From the NCBI GenBank assembly GCA_022826685.1, contig JAJDUL010000062.1:1-38234 (forward strand): a stretch of 38,234 nucleotides of DNA, given 5' to 3'. Positions 1 through 7,556 of this stretch are shown here, piece by piece. How positions within the stretch are numbered: the stretch's first letter is position 1; every line of letters begins with the position of its first letter. Position numbers and translations under genes: made by a program. Origin of the DNA: Gemmatimonadota bacterium. Lineage in GTDB: Bacteria; Gemmatimonadota; Gemmatimonadetes; Palauibacterales; Palauibacteraceae. The notes below the pieces were generated by a model. The model did no database searches and had not been told where the DNA came from. It was given only the letters and a program-made list of their open reading frames with translations.

Positions 1-1077
1 CCCCAGCGTGAGGTCGTGACTGCCGAGCCCGGGCTTCTGCCACACCAGGTTCGCGCCGATTCCCGATGAGGGAACGTCCTGACTGATGGACGGCTGTTCG
101 CTGTTTCGGCCCGCCTCGACCCCCGAGAACGAGTTCACGTAGGACTGCGACTGCATGTACGCGTTGAACGCGAGCGAAGACTCCTCCCCGGTCGTGAGTG
201 TGGCCCCGACCTGGCCGAATCCCGCCTCCGTCGTGTTGTTCCGGAGGGGCGTCGCGTTGTCCTTGTCCTGGTCGAAATAGTTCCCCTGGGCGTGGATGCG
301 CAGGCGGTCCCCGGCCTGGAACTCGACCTTCGCGCGGAGGGCCCCGTGGCTCGACGCGGAGGGGATGTCCACGGCGCCACGCAGACTCGGCTCCGTGAGG
401 ATGTAGCCGTCGCTGTTGAAGATCTCGCCGGCCACGTAGCCGCCGGCGCGGTCGTCGCCGAAGGACGCCATCGCGTCGCCGCGGAAGGTGGACTGGCTCC
501 CACCCTGCACGCCCGCGGAGAACCCGCCACCGCCACCCGATCGTGTGATCACGTGGACGACGCCCGCGAGGCTCTGACTCCCCCAGCTGACCGTGGCCCC
601 GCCGCGCACGATCTCGATGCGCTCGATGACTTCGACCGGGACCTGGCTCCAGCGCACCCAGCCGAAGTAAGGGTCGTTGAGCGGCACGCCGTCGACGAGC
701 ACGAGCGTGCGGCTCGCGGCCGTCCCTCCCAGCCCCCGCAGCGTCACGGCCTGCCATGAGGGGTGCGCGACTCCCGCCTGGAAGGGAAAGCGGAAGTTGA
801 GTCCGGGCACCTCCTGAAGGACATCCTGGAGCGTCTGCGCGGCGGACAGACGCAGTTCCTCGCGCGTCACGGTCGTCACGTTGACGGGGACCTCTCCCAC
901 GGACGTCGGGGCGCGCAGCGCCGAGACGATCAACTCGCCCAGCGCAATCACGCTGTCCGCGGGCACCGGGTCCTGCGCCTCGAGCGTCGCGCCCGGCCAC
1001 AGCCCGCCTAGCGCGAGCACGAGAAACCCGCAGCGGGCATGCCGGAGCAATCGAAGCACCGCTTCACGTCGCGTCAT
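1..1077 (-). CDS. TonB-dependent outer-membrane receptor, N-terminal part (C-terminus outside window)
   Basis: The first ~359 residues are visible; the frame is open to the window edge. Residues 1-35 form a signal peptide ending near LEAQD. A TonB-box-like stretch (GELIVSA, about 48-53) is followed by a plug domain: TREELRLSAAQTLQDVLQEVPG (72-92), then TLRGLGG and LVLVDGVPLNDP (about 112-135) and IERIEIVRGG (151-160). The barrel begins after a glycine run near residue 180. The family imports siderophores, cobalamin, glycans or other large solutes across the outer membrane using TonB energy; the substrate cannot be told. There is no CarboxypepD_reg domain, unlike the receptor at 28140. The ATG at 1077 lies inside the end of the glutaminyl-tRNA synthetase gene (14-nt overlap), which suggests translational coupling. 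Confidence 0.9.
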   Translation of the reverse strand, partial: MTRREAVLRLLRHARCGFLVLALGGLWPGATLEAQDPVPADSVIALGELIVSALRAPTSVGEVPVNVTTVTREELRLSAAQTLQDVLQEVPGLNFRFPFQAGVAHPSWQAVTLRGLGGTAASRTLVLVDGVPLNDPYFGWVRWSQVPVEVIERIEIVRGGATVSWGSQSLAGVVHVITRSGGGGGFSAGVQGGSQSTFRGDAMASFGDDRAGGYVAGEIFNSDGYILTEPSLRGAVDIPSASSHGALRAKVEFQAGDRLRIHAQGNYFDQDKDNATPLRNNTTEAGFGQVGATLTTGEESSLAFNAYMQSQSYVNSFSGVEAGRNSEQPSISQDVPSSGIGANLVWQKPGLGSHDLTLG

Positions 1078-3547
1078 TGAGACTCTCCTCGAGGAGTTCC
1101 CTCACGATGGCCGGGTCCGCGCGTCCGTGCGTCGCGCGCATGACCTGGCCCACGAAAAAACCGGCGAGGCCGGTGTGCCCGGCGGCATAGCGGGCCACCT
1201 CGGCCGGATGCGCGGCCACGACACCGTCCACGACCTCGCGAATCTGCTCGGTATCGCCGATCCGGCCCAGCCCCTCGCGCCCGACGATCTCCCGGGGGCT
1301 TCCGCCGTCCGCCACGAGTCGCGCCAACAGCGACTTCGCCACCGCCCGCGAGATCGAGCGCTCGAGGACGAGTTCCACCAGCTCGGCCAGCGCCTCGGGT
1401 TCGAGAGCGCCCGCGTCGCCTTCGCTGCCCCCGGCGCCGCGGACCTCGTGCACGAGCCAGGTCGCGACGGCGGCCGGATCCACGCCGCCGCCGATCGCGC
1501 GCTCATAATACTGCACCGACTCGGCGGAACCACTGAGCAGATCGGCGAGTTCGTCCGGAAGCCCCAGCGGATCCCGAAAGCGGTCGAAGGCCGCCTGGAG
1601 CGCGGGGTCGGCGTGCCTCGCCGTATCGCGGGCTTCCCGCGCCGAGTCGATGCCGGGGACCGCCGGCGCGGTCGCCCCGTCGTCCGCCGGGGTCGGCTCC
1701 TCCGTGGCGTCGGCGTCGCGGGCTCCGTCCGACCTCGCGCGCCGGCTCCAGGCATCGCGGAGCGTCACCGTCCGGTTGAAGACGAGCGGGCCGCCGGCCG
1801 AGGCTTCGCCGGCCGGGGCGTCGCCGCCCGCGCCGTCCGCCTCCGGGGTCGTCGCCGAGGCTCTCGTGGCCCGGTCCGGGACGAAGTAGCCCAGCCGCTC
1901 GAACTGCCAGGCCGTGTCGCGCGGATCGTCGGCCAGGCTCGGCTCGCCGCGCGCGTCGGTCAGAATCTGCAGCGAGTCCGGGTTCAGGCTCTCCCGCAGG
2001 CCTTCGGCGTCTCCGGCCGGGTTCGAGACGCGGAACAGGCGGTCGTAGAGGCGGACCTCCATCGGCACGGACTCCGTGGCGGATACCCAGTGGATCGTGC
2101 CCGCCGGCCGACGCCCGTCCGGCGCCGATCCGCTTCGCGTCTCCGGGTCGTACGTGCAGTGCAGGCGCACGATCCGGCCGGCGTCGTCCTTCTCCACGCG
2201 GCGGCAGGTGATGAAGTAGCCGTGCCGCAGGCGCACCTCGCGTCCCGGGGCGAGCCGGCGGAAGCCCGGGGCCGGCTCCTCGGCGAAGTCATCCCGCTCG
2301 ATGTAGAGGACCCGCGTGAACGGGACCTTCCGCCTTGCCGGCCACCCCTCCGGCGGGGCATCGGTGCCGCGCGGGAAGTACGGGGCCTCGATCCAGTCGA
2401 CCTCGCCTTCCAAATAGTTCTCGATGACGACCTCGAGAGGTCGCAGCACCGCGAGCACGCGCGGCGCCCGCCGGTTCAGCGCCTCGCGCACGGCCCATTC
2501 GAGCGTGGCGATCTCCACCCGGTTGTCGGCCTTCCCGATCCCGACCTGCCGGCAGAAGGCGCGAATCGCATCCGGAGGGATCCCGCGGCGCCGGAAGCCG
2601 GCGAGCGTGGGCATGCGCGGGTCGTCCCAGCCCGAGACGTGTCCGTCCTCCACGAGGAGGAGGAGCTTCCGCTTGCTCACGATCGTGTAGTCGAGGTTGC
2701 GGCGCGCGAACTCGTACTGGCGGGGCCGTGGATCCCACGAGCCGAGCGCCTCTCCGCCGCCGCCCTCCGCTCCCGGCACGCGGTCGATGCGGGCGGAAGC
2801 GGGACGCGTATGCTCGATGAACCAGTCGTAGAGCGCGCGATTGTCCTGGAACTCGAGCGTGCAGAAGGAGTGCGTGATCCCCTCGATGGCGTCGGACTGG
2901 CCGTGCGCCCAATCGTAGAAGGGGTAGATCGGCCACTCGTCGCCCGTCCGGTAGTGGTGCGCGTGCCGGATTCGATACATCAGCGGGTCGCGCAGCTTCA
3001 TGTTCGACGAGGCGAGGTCGATCCGCGCGCGGAGCACGTGTTCTCCATCCTCGAACTCCCCCGCGCGCATGCGCCGGAAGAGGTCCAGGTTCTCCTCGGT
3101 CGAGCGGTCCCGGTACGGGCTGGGCCGGCTGGGTTCGCGCACCGACCCGCGGTGCGCGCGGATCTCCTCCTCGGACAGGCTGTCGACGTAGGCGAAGCCA
3201 TCCTCGATCATCCGCAGCGCCATCCGGTAGAGCGCCCCGAAGTAGTCCGACGCGTAGCGGATCTCGCCGTCCCACTCGAACCCCAGCCAGCGGATGTCCC
3301 GCGCGATCGCCTCCACGTAGGACGGGTCCTCCGTCGTCGGATTCGTGTCGTCCATGCGCAGCGTCGTGCGGCCGCCGTATTCCCGCGCCACCTCGAAGTC
3401 GAGGCAGATGGCGGAGGCGTGGCCCACGTGAAGGAAGCCGTTGGGCTCGGGCGGAAAACGCGTGAGCACGCGCCCCCCGTGACGCCCGCTCAGGACATCC
3501 TCGGCGACGATCTGACGGATGAAATCCAGACGCTCTCGATGCGGCAT
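1064..3547 (-). CDS. glnS: Glutaminyl-tRNA synthetase with C-terminal GatB/YqeY-like tail
   Basis: Charges tRNA-Gln with glutamine in the cytosol. The class I HIGH motif is in RFPPEPNGFLHVGHA (about 30-44), the GlnRS rather than GluRS form, and the KMSKS-like loop is VSKRKL. The family usually ends near 550 residues; this protein has 827. The last beta-barrel is split by an Ala/Gly-rich insert of about 30 residues before LVFNRTVTLRDAW. A low-complexity linker follows, then about 180 helical residues resembling the YqeY/GatB tail domain, an arrangement known from Deinococcus GlnRS. I chose the ATG at 3547. The frame also opens at a TTG (3610), but that codon lies in the T-run of the terminator just upstream. 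No clear Shine-Dalgarno is seen. The gene overlaps the downstream receptor gene by 14 nt. Confidence 0.95.
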   Translation of the reverse strand: MPHRERLDFIRQIVAEDVLSGRHGGRVLTRFPPEPNGFLHVGHASAICLDFEVAREYGGRTTLRMDDTNPTTEDPSYVEAIARDIRWLGFEWDGEIRYASDYFGALYRMALRMIEDGFAYVDSLSEEEIRAHRGSVREPSRPSPYRDRSTEENLDLFRRMRAGEFEDGEHVLRARIDLASSNMKLRDPLMYRIRHAHHYRTGDEWPIYPFYDWAHGQSDAIEGITHSFCTLEFQDNRALYDWFIEHTRPASARIDRVPGAEGGGGEALGSWDPRPRQYEFARRNLDYTIVSKRKLLLLVEDGHVSGWDDPRMPTLAGFRRRGIPPDAIRAFCRQVGIGKADNRVEIATLEWAVREALNRRAPRVLAVLRPLEVVIENYLEGEVDWIEAPYFPRGTDAPPEGWPARRKVPFTRVLYIERDDFAEEPAPGFRRLAPGREVRLRHGYFITCRRVEKDDAGRIVRLHCTYDPETRSGSAPDGRRPAGTIHWVSATESVPMEVRLYDRLFRVSNPAGDAEGLRESLNPDSLQILTDARGEPSLADDPRDTAWQFERLGYFVPDRATRASATTPEADGAGGDAPAGEASAGGPLVFNRTVTLRDAWSRRARSDGARDADATEEPTPADDGATAPAVPGIDSAREARDTARHADPALQAAFDRFRDPLGLPDELADLLSGSAESVQYYERAIGGGVDPAAVATWLVHEVRGAGGSEGDAGALEPEALAELVELVLERSISRAVAKSLLARLVADGGSPREIVGREGLGRIGDTEQIREVVDGVVAAHPAEVARYAAGHTGLAGFFVGQVMRATHGRADPAIVRELLEESLNDAT

Positions 3548-3608
3548 GGGGGAAACTACGAGATTGCCGCCGAACCGGAACCGGAACGGGCGAAAAGCCG
3601 GAATGGAC

Positions 3609-3643
3609 AAAAAAGGGGCCGGATCCGCGCGGGGACCCGGCCC
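3609..3643 (-). terminator. Rho-independent terminator
   Basis: An 11-bp inverted repeat (arms 3616-3626 and 3633-3643, one G-U pair, 6-nt loop) is followed on the minus strand by six T (3609-3614). It lies 35 bp after the stop of the small gene at 3678 and 62 bp before the glnS start. It is the only classical U-tract terminator I found in the window. Confidence 0.88.
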
Positions 3644-3677
3644 GACAGGCGTTGTGCGTGGCCTGAACGGGGTCTCG

Positions 3678-3887
3678 TCAGGAAATCACGTGGAAATCAG
3701 GGGCGGCGGTCGCGGCGGTCGGCGCGGCGGTAACCTCCGGGCATCCTCCCGTCGTCGCCGGCGCGTCCACCGTCCCGGCCGCCTGTGTGCCCTGCACGGT
3801 TCCGCTGTGCGTGCCCAGGACCAGCCCCACCGCCATCAACAGCCAAGCCAGAGAGCCCGTCGTCGCCCACTTCGACAGTCTGTCCAT
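3678..3887 (-). CDS. Small exported or single-pass membrane protein, unknown
   Basis: A 69-residue protein with a short basic start (MDRLSKW), one hydrophobic segment (about 12-26) and an Ala/Thr/Gly-rich tail with a single cysteine. This could be a cleaved signal peptide with a ~40-residue mature peptide, or a membrane-anchored peptide. I prefer the ATG at 3887, which has AAGGG nine bases upstream; ATGs at 3896 and 3917 are in frame. The gene stands alone between the methyltransferase and its own strong terminator, which supports it being real. I recognise no family. Confidence 0.55.
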   Translation of the reverse strand: MDRLSKWATTGSLAWLLMAVGLVLGTHSGTVQGTQAAGTVDAPATTGGCPEVTAAPTAATAAPDFHVIS

Positions 3888-4058
3888 GTGTCCCATCCCT
3901 TCTTCATGCCTTCTCAACGTCGGCGGCTGCGATCTGTACCCTTCTGGTACGAAAAACCGGTGCGGAAGTTTCCCGGCTCGCGATTCTGTGACCTATAAGA
4001 CCCCCATGCCGGCGGAATGGTTGGCAGACCGCCCGGTGTGCGCGGATATGCCGGACGG

Positions 4059-4745
4059 TCACGCCGGCATCGTGAGGCGGGCGAGGTAGGCGCCATCCCC
4101 GCCCTCGAACACCACGTCGAGTCGCCAGCCCGCCTGCGTGGCGTGACGCGCCAGCGTCTCGGGATCGATGTACAGCTCGCGAAACGGCTGCCCGACCCGG
4201 CCGGCGTGGGAGAGTTCGATCCAGGCTTCCCCCGGGTACTCGCCGGCGGGCGGCCATGCCGCCGCCATGGCTGCGCGAGGCGGTCGGGAAGGGGCCGCCT
4301 CCGCGCCGTCGGCGAGCAACTGTCCGCCCGGCGCCAGGAATCGGGGCGCATGCGCGAGGAAACGGTCGAGGCCCGCCAGCGTTCCCACCGGCCCGAGCCC
4401 GTTCATCAGCATGAGGACCGTGTCGAATCCCGGGCGCCACCAGTACCGGAAGTCGGCGTGCACGACCGACGACGCCCCGCGCGCACGCAGCAGGCGAGCG
4501 ACGTCGGCGGAGCCTTCCACCGCCACGACGCGCCGTCCGATCGATTGCAGCGCGAGGGTGTGCGGCCCGGCTCCCGCCCCGAGATCGAGCACCCGGCCGC
4601 GGCACAACTCGAGAGCGTAGCGCTCGAAGTCCATCAGTTCGTCCGGCGTCCGAAAGAAGAAGCCGACGGGCAGCGCCTCGTCGTCGCCGAGGCTGCTCCG
4701 CAGCCGAAGTTCCGCGTCGGTCTCTCCCCCCGCATACGCGGCCAA
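4059..4745 (-). CDS. Class I SAM-dependent methyltransferase
   Basis: A Rossmann-fold methyltransferase of at least 228 residues. Motif I is RVLDLGAGAGPHTLAL, followed by the acidic strand end VVAVEGS and by DTVLMLMNGLG and FLAPGGQLLADG. The start is uncertain. The frame reads protein-like sequence up to a stop at about 4846 with no ATG or GTG; the usable codons are TTG at 4745 or a CTG at 4838 that would sit next to the stop of the zinc-ribbon gene, with GAGG ten bases upstream. It is the last gene of the pruA-paa run, so it may be co-transcribed, but its substrate and any link to phenylacetate are unknown. Confidence 0.8.
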   Translation of the reverse strand: MAAYAGGETDAELRLRSSLGDDEALPVGFFFRTPDELMDFERYALELCRGRVLDLGAGAGPHTLALQSIGRRVVAVEGSADVARLLRARGASSVVHADFRYWWRPGFDTVLMLMNGLGPVGTLAGLDRFLAHAPRFLAPGGQLLADGAEAAPSRPPRAAMAAAWPPAGEYPGEAWIELSHAGRVGQPFRELYIDPETLARHATQAGWRLDVVFEGGDGAYLARLTMPA

Positions 4746-4839
4746 CGCCTCCGCGAAGGGGGCGAGCGACGGGACCCGGTCGCGGTAGGCGCCGGGATCG
4801 CACGCGGGCGCGGGCCGGCCGGGCTCGAGCGCTACCAGT

Positions 4840-5064
4840 TCAGCGCCACCTCAGGGCCTCGAACACCGTTCGGCAGGCGTTGCAGTAGTACTGGGCCGTC
4901 GAGGCCTGTCCTCCGAACGTGGCGAACGGATCGGTATCATCCGAGTCGCAGAAGGGGCAGGGGACGGAGGACGGCATGGCGGACGACTCGACGGGGTCGT
5001 CGAGCGGCGGTTTCCGTGGCGGGGCATCGCCCTTCGCGTTGTCGCGCTTCGCGCCGTCGGCCAC
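4840..5064 (-). CDS. Free-standing PaaD-type zinc-ribbon protein
   Basis: A 74-residue protein. After a charged 30-residue lead it has a four-cysteine ribbon: CPFC (Cys36, Cys39) and CNAC (Cys61, Cys64), ending FEALRWR. The spacing and sequence around it (DSDDTDPFATFGGQAS, then YYCNACRTVFE) resemble the C-terminal ribbon normally fused to PaaD (PaaJ), the maturation factor of phenylacetyl-CoA epoxidase. The PaaD of this operon (6172-6621) lacks that ribbon, so I infer the two halves are separate genes. It starts with GTG four bases after the paaC stop, as part of the same operon. Confidence 0.82.
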   Translation of the reverse strand: MADGAKRDNAKGDAPPRKPPLDDPVESSAMPSSVPCPFCDSDDTDPFATFGGQASTAQYYCNACRTVFEALRWR

Positions 5065-5068
5065 GGGG

Positions 5069-5893
5069 TCAGTCCATCAGGAGTTCTCGGTTGCGGTCGC
5101 CCCGGACCCGGGCGAGGGAGTCTTCATCGGGTCCGCCCTCCGCCGCGCGCCGACGCCGCGCGAGGTAGCCTTCCCAGACCGGCTCGCGCGTACTGGCCCA
5201 GACCGAGTCGGCCTCCCGGGCGAGACCCGTCTCCGCCGCGAGCGGCCCCACCTGTTCGAGCCAGCGCGCCCGCGCCCCGGCGGCATCCCGCCGCACGATG
5301 CCATGCGCGGCGAGCGTTCCGATGAGCGGGTCGTCCTCGGCCCCGAACCAGCAGAGACACGCATTCCAGGCCGCTCCGAACGCCCCGGTCAGAGCCTGGC
5401 GCCCGCCCTCGGCGCTCAGCAGGCGCGCGGTCCACCCCTGTCCGTGATCGAAATGGAACCGCTCTTCGTCGAGCAGCTTGCGCACCTTGTAGTGGATCGG
5501 CTCGTAGCGGCTCTCCGCGAGCATCTCGAACTGGACCGAGAGCGCGGTGTCCCACAGGAAGTTGAGGGCGAGGAACTCCTCCCACGACGCGACGTCCCGG
5601 TCCAGCAGTTCCGAACTGTGGTACTCGCCGGCGCCGCGTTCGTGTTCGAGCGCGGTCGGATCGTGGCCGAAGTCGCGCAGCATCGCGTAGAGGATGCGGG
5701 CGTGCCCCCACTCGTCCTGCGCCATCGCGGAGCAGGCGATGCCGGCCTCGACGGAGGGCGCCCCGAGGAGCCAGTCCGAGTAGCGGATGCCGAGCAGCCG
5801 CTTGTTGTCGGCGAGGGCGAGAATGAGGTCGCCGAGGTGTTCCGACACGCCCTCCGGAAGGTCCTCCGCCGAACGGAAGCCGCTCTCCGTCAT
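5069..5893 (-). CDS. paaC: 1,2-phenylacetyl-CoA epoxidase, subunit C
   Basis: A ferritin-like helical subunit of 274 residues that pairs with PaaA in the soluble oxygenase core. It shows QDEWGHARILY (Glu61 and His64) and a later EERFHFDHGQGW, the two ExxH-type segments of the family. Family members are usually about 250 residues; this one is slightly longer at the C-terminus. The ATG at 5893 overlaps by 4 nt the stop of a six-codon mini-reading-frame produced by a 17-bp tandem repeat, and has no independent Shine-Dalgarno that I can see. Coupled translation from paaB is therefore likely. Confidence 0.93.
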   Translation of the reverse strand: MTESGFRSAEDLPEGVSEHLGDLILALADNKRLLGIRYSDWLLGAPSVEAGIACSAMAQDEWGHARILYAMLRDFGHDPTALEHERGAGEYHSSELLDRDVASWEEFLALNFLWDTALSVQFEMLAESRYEPIHYKVRKLLDEERFHFDHGQGWTARLLSAEGGRQALTGAFGAAWNACLCWFGAEDDPLIGTLAAHGIVRRDAAGARARWLEQVGPLAAETGLAREADSVWASTREPVWEGYLARRRRAAEGGPDEDSLARVRGDRNRELLMD

Positions 5894-5941
5894 CTCGAGT
5901 CCGCCGTCATCGCGGGTCCGCCGTCATCGCGAGTCCGCCGT
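5890..5941 (-). repeat. 17-bp tandem repeat carrying overlapping stop-start signals between paaB and paaC
   Basis: A 17-bp unit (minus strand core GATGACGGCGGAC) occurs three times, with a partial fourth copy at the paaC start. Each unit contains ATGA. The paaB stop overlaps an ATG (5927) opening a six-codon frame MTADPR that stops at 5907. That stop overlaps a second ATG (5910), frame MTADSR, whose stop at 5890 overlaps the paaC ATG. The last six paaB residues (PTADSR) are another copy of the unit. Confidence 0.9.
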
Positions 5942-6175
5942 CGGGGCGCTCCCGGACGGGCCGCCGAGCGTGAAGGGGGCCTGCGGCCGGTTCACTGCCG
6001 CGAACGCATCGCGCGGTGCGACCGTCATCTCGAACCACTTCGCCTCGTCGTACGTCTGCCACGCGTAGACGCGCGCGAGTTGCTCGTTGGGGGCGGACAC
6101 CGCGCCCACGTGCTCGAAGCGGTCCGCCCGCTTCTTGCGCGCGAACACCTCGTACACCTGTCCGTTGCCGCTCAC
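5924..6175 (-). CDS. paaB: 1,2-phenylacetyl-CoA epoxidase, subunit B
   Basis: A small 83-residue protein with the PaaB signature YEVFARKKRADRFEHVG, then VYAWQTYDEAKWFEM and the closing VAPRD region. PaaB bridges PaaAC heterodimers in the epoxidase complex. I start it at the GTG at 6175, whose GTGA overlaps the paaD stop; the open frame extends further upstream, but that part lies within paaD and looks unlike PaaB. The last residues (PTADSR) come from the 17-bp repeat that continues into the paaC start. Confidence 0.9.
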   Translation of the reverse strand: MSGNGQVYEVFARKKRADRFEHVGAVSAPNEQLARVYAWQTYDEAKWFEMTVAPRDAFAAVNRPQAPFTLGGPSGSAPTADSR

Positions 6176-6621
6176 GTGACGACTCCGACGGAGCGCAGGA
6201 GCTTCCGGCCGCGTGCGGAGATCGCCGCCGTCGTCCACGGGGGATCCCATTCCGTCACGATCTCGACCTTCCGGACTCCGTCCAGCTCCAGGAGGCGCTC
6301 ACGCACGTCCCATTGGATGAAATCCATGCAGGGGCAGGCCGTGGCCGTGAAGGTGAGGTGGACGGTGACGGCCCCGGCTTCCTCGTCCCCCGCGACCGCG
6401 CGCACGAGGCCGAGGTCGACGATCGAGATCGGAAACTCGGGGTCCGCGACTTCATAGAGCGCCCGGCGCGCCCGTTCCGCGAGATCCGCGGCGGGTTCGG
6501 CGAAGGCGGGAGGGGGCGGCAGGTCCCGTCCGCCCTGGGTCTCCCGGAGGACGGCGCCGAAATCCATGCCCGCCTCGTAACGCGGGAGGGATCGCGAAAG
6601 CACCATGCCGTCGGCGTTCAT
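6172..6621 (-). CDS. paaD: PaaD-like MIP18/DUF59 protein without the C-terminal zinc ribbon
   Basis: A 149-residue protein with a MIP18/DUF59 fold: RALYEVADPEFPISIVDLG (about 53-71), TATACPCMDFIQWDV with Cys96 and Cys98, and the closing WDPPWT. PaaD acts in assembling or maturing the metal centre of phenylacetyl-CoA epoxidase. Typical PaaD proteins end with a four-cysteine ribbon; this one stops at the DUF59 domain (SVGVVT), and the ribbon is encoded separately at 4840-5064. The ATG at 6621 overlaps the paaA stop (ATGA) and the stop overlaps the paaB GTG. The order A-D-B-C differs from the common A-B-C-D-E. Confidence 0.9.
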   Translation of the reverse strand: MNADGMVLSRSLPRYEAGMDFGAVLRETQGGRDLPPPPAFAEPAADLAERARRALYEVADPEFPISIVDLGLVRAVAGDEEAGAVTVHLTFTATACPCMDFIQWDVRERLLELDGVRKVEIVTEWDPPWTTAAISARGRKLLRSVGVVT

Positions 6622-7556
6622 GCCGCGAGCAGCCGCTCGACCGCGAACCGGCTTCTCCGCAGCGAATCGACGTACTGCTCGTTCATCGGGCCACGCGCCT
6701 TCCAGCGCTGGAACACCTGCTTCCACGTGATCGTCTCGTTGAAGAGCCAGCGTCGCGCCTCCGGGTCGTACTGGCAGGGAAGCTCGTAGGTCAGCTCCAC
6801 CTCGTCCGTGTCGGGGTCGTACTGCGCCGGAAGGTCGTACCCCAGTTCCTCGCACAGCGGCACGACCGCCTTGAGCCAGGTCCGGCGGAGCTGGTCGTTC
6901 GTCATCCCCTTGAGGCGGAAGTCGAGCTGCGCGTTGTGGTGCTTGCGGTCATCGGGCATGCCGAACCACTCCACACCCATCGGGAACATCCAGTCGAGTG
7001 TGCGCTGCACCGCCTCCTTCGCGGCGCCCCCCGCCTCGGCGAAGCGGCGGATCCACACCTCGCCGTGCCGCAGGTGGAAGTTCTCCTCCAGGCTCACCTT
7101 CACGAGGCCGCGCTTGAGCGGCCCGTAGCTCGTGTTGCGGTGTACGTCGCCCAGCAGCGTGATCCCGGCCCGGTCATAAAGCGCGTTCGCCGAGACGAGT
7201 TCGGCCCAGTTCATCAGCGGCTGGTCGAAACCGTAGGGGTGCTTGAAGTGGGCGGGCTCCCGCTCGTACAGCAGCCAGTGGCGGTCGACGCCGAGATCCT
7301 CGAGCAGGCGGTAGGCGATGTTCGCGTGCCCGAGTTCGTCCTGGATGATCGCCGTGGCCGAGACCATCGTGTTCGTGGACGGAGCGTCCCGCGCGGCCAT
7401 GAAGTAGGCCGGGGCGCTGATGAGTTCCGTGTCGCCCTGCACGGTGAGCTGCGTGATCAGCGCCCGCTTGTAGGTCTCCGTCATGTCCTCTTCGGACTCG
7501 ACGATGAACCCCTCCTGCACCTTCCGCTGCAGCTCCTCGTCCGTAAAACGTCCCAT
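6618..7556 (-). CDS. paaA: 1,2-phenylacetyl-CoA epoxidase, catalytic subunit A
   Basis: A 312-residue ferritin-like di-iron subunit, of normal family length, that epoxidises the aromatic ring of phenylacetyl-CoA. Metal-binding ExxH segments are visible at QDELGHANIAYRLLEDLG (Glu74, His77) and LEENFHLRHGEVW (Glu158, His161). The sequence GRFTDEELQRKVQEGF is typical of the N-terminus. The ATG at 7556 shares one base with the stop of the upstream aldehyde dehydrogenase (TGATG), and the stop overlaps paaD. Electrons normally come from PaaE, which is not in this window. Confidence 0.95.
   Translation of the reverse strand: MGRFTDEELQRKVQEGFIVESEEDMTETYKRALITQLTVQGDTELISAPAYFMAARDAPSTNTMVSATAIIQDELGHANIAYRLLEDLGVDRHWLLYEREPAHFKHPYGFDQPLMNWAELVSANALYDRAGITLLGDVHRNTSYGPLKRGLVKVSLEENFHLRHGEVWIRRFAEAGGAAKEAVQRTLDWMFPMGVEWFGMPDDRKHHNAQLDFRLKGMTNDQLRRTWLKAVVPLCEELGYDLPAQYDPDTDEVELTYELPCQYDPEARRWLFNETITWKQVFQRWKARGPMNEQYVDSLRRSRFAVERLLAA

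Noticed and set aside
881..3733. Very long open frame (about 950 codons) on the plus strand opposite glnS
   Set aside because: Its protein is Arg/Ala/Pro-rich with no domain, and it is exactly antisense to a well-conserved synthetase. In GC-rich DNA, codon bias on one strand keeps the opposite frame open.
3888..4058. Riboswitch or T-box leader ahead of the small gene or glnS
   Set aside because: I found only a 5-bp inverted repeat (GTACC/GGTAC at 3936-3950) and no T-box or specifier-like structure.
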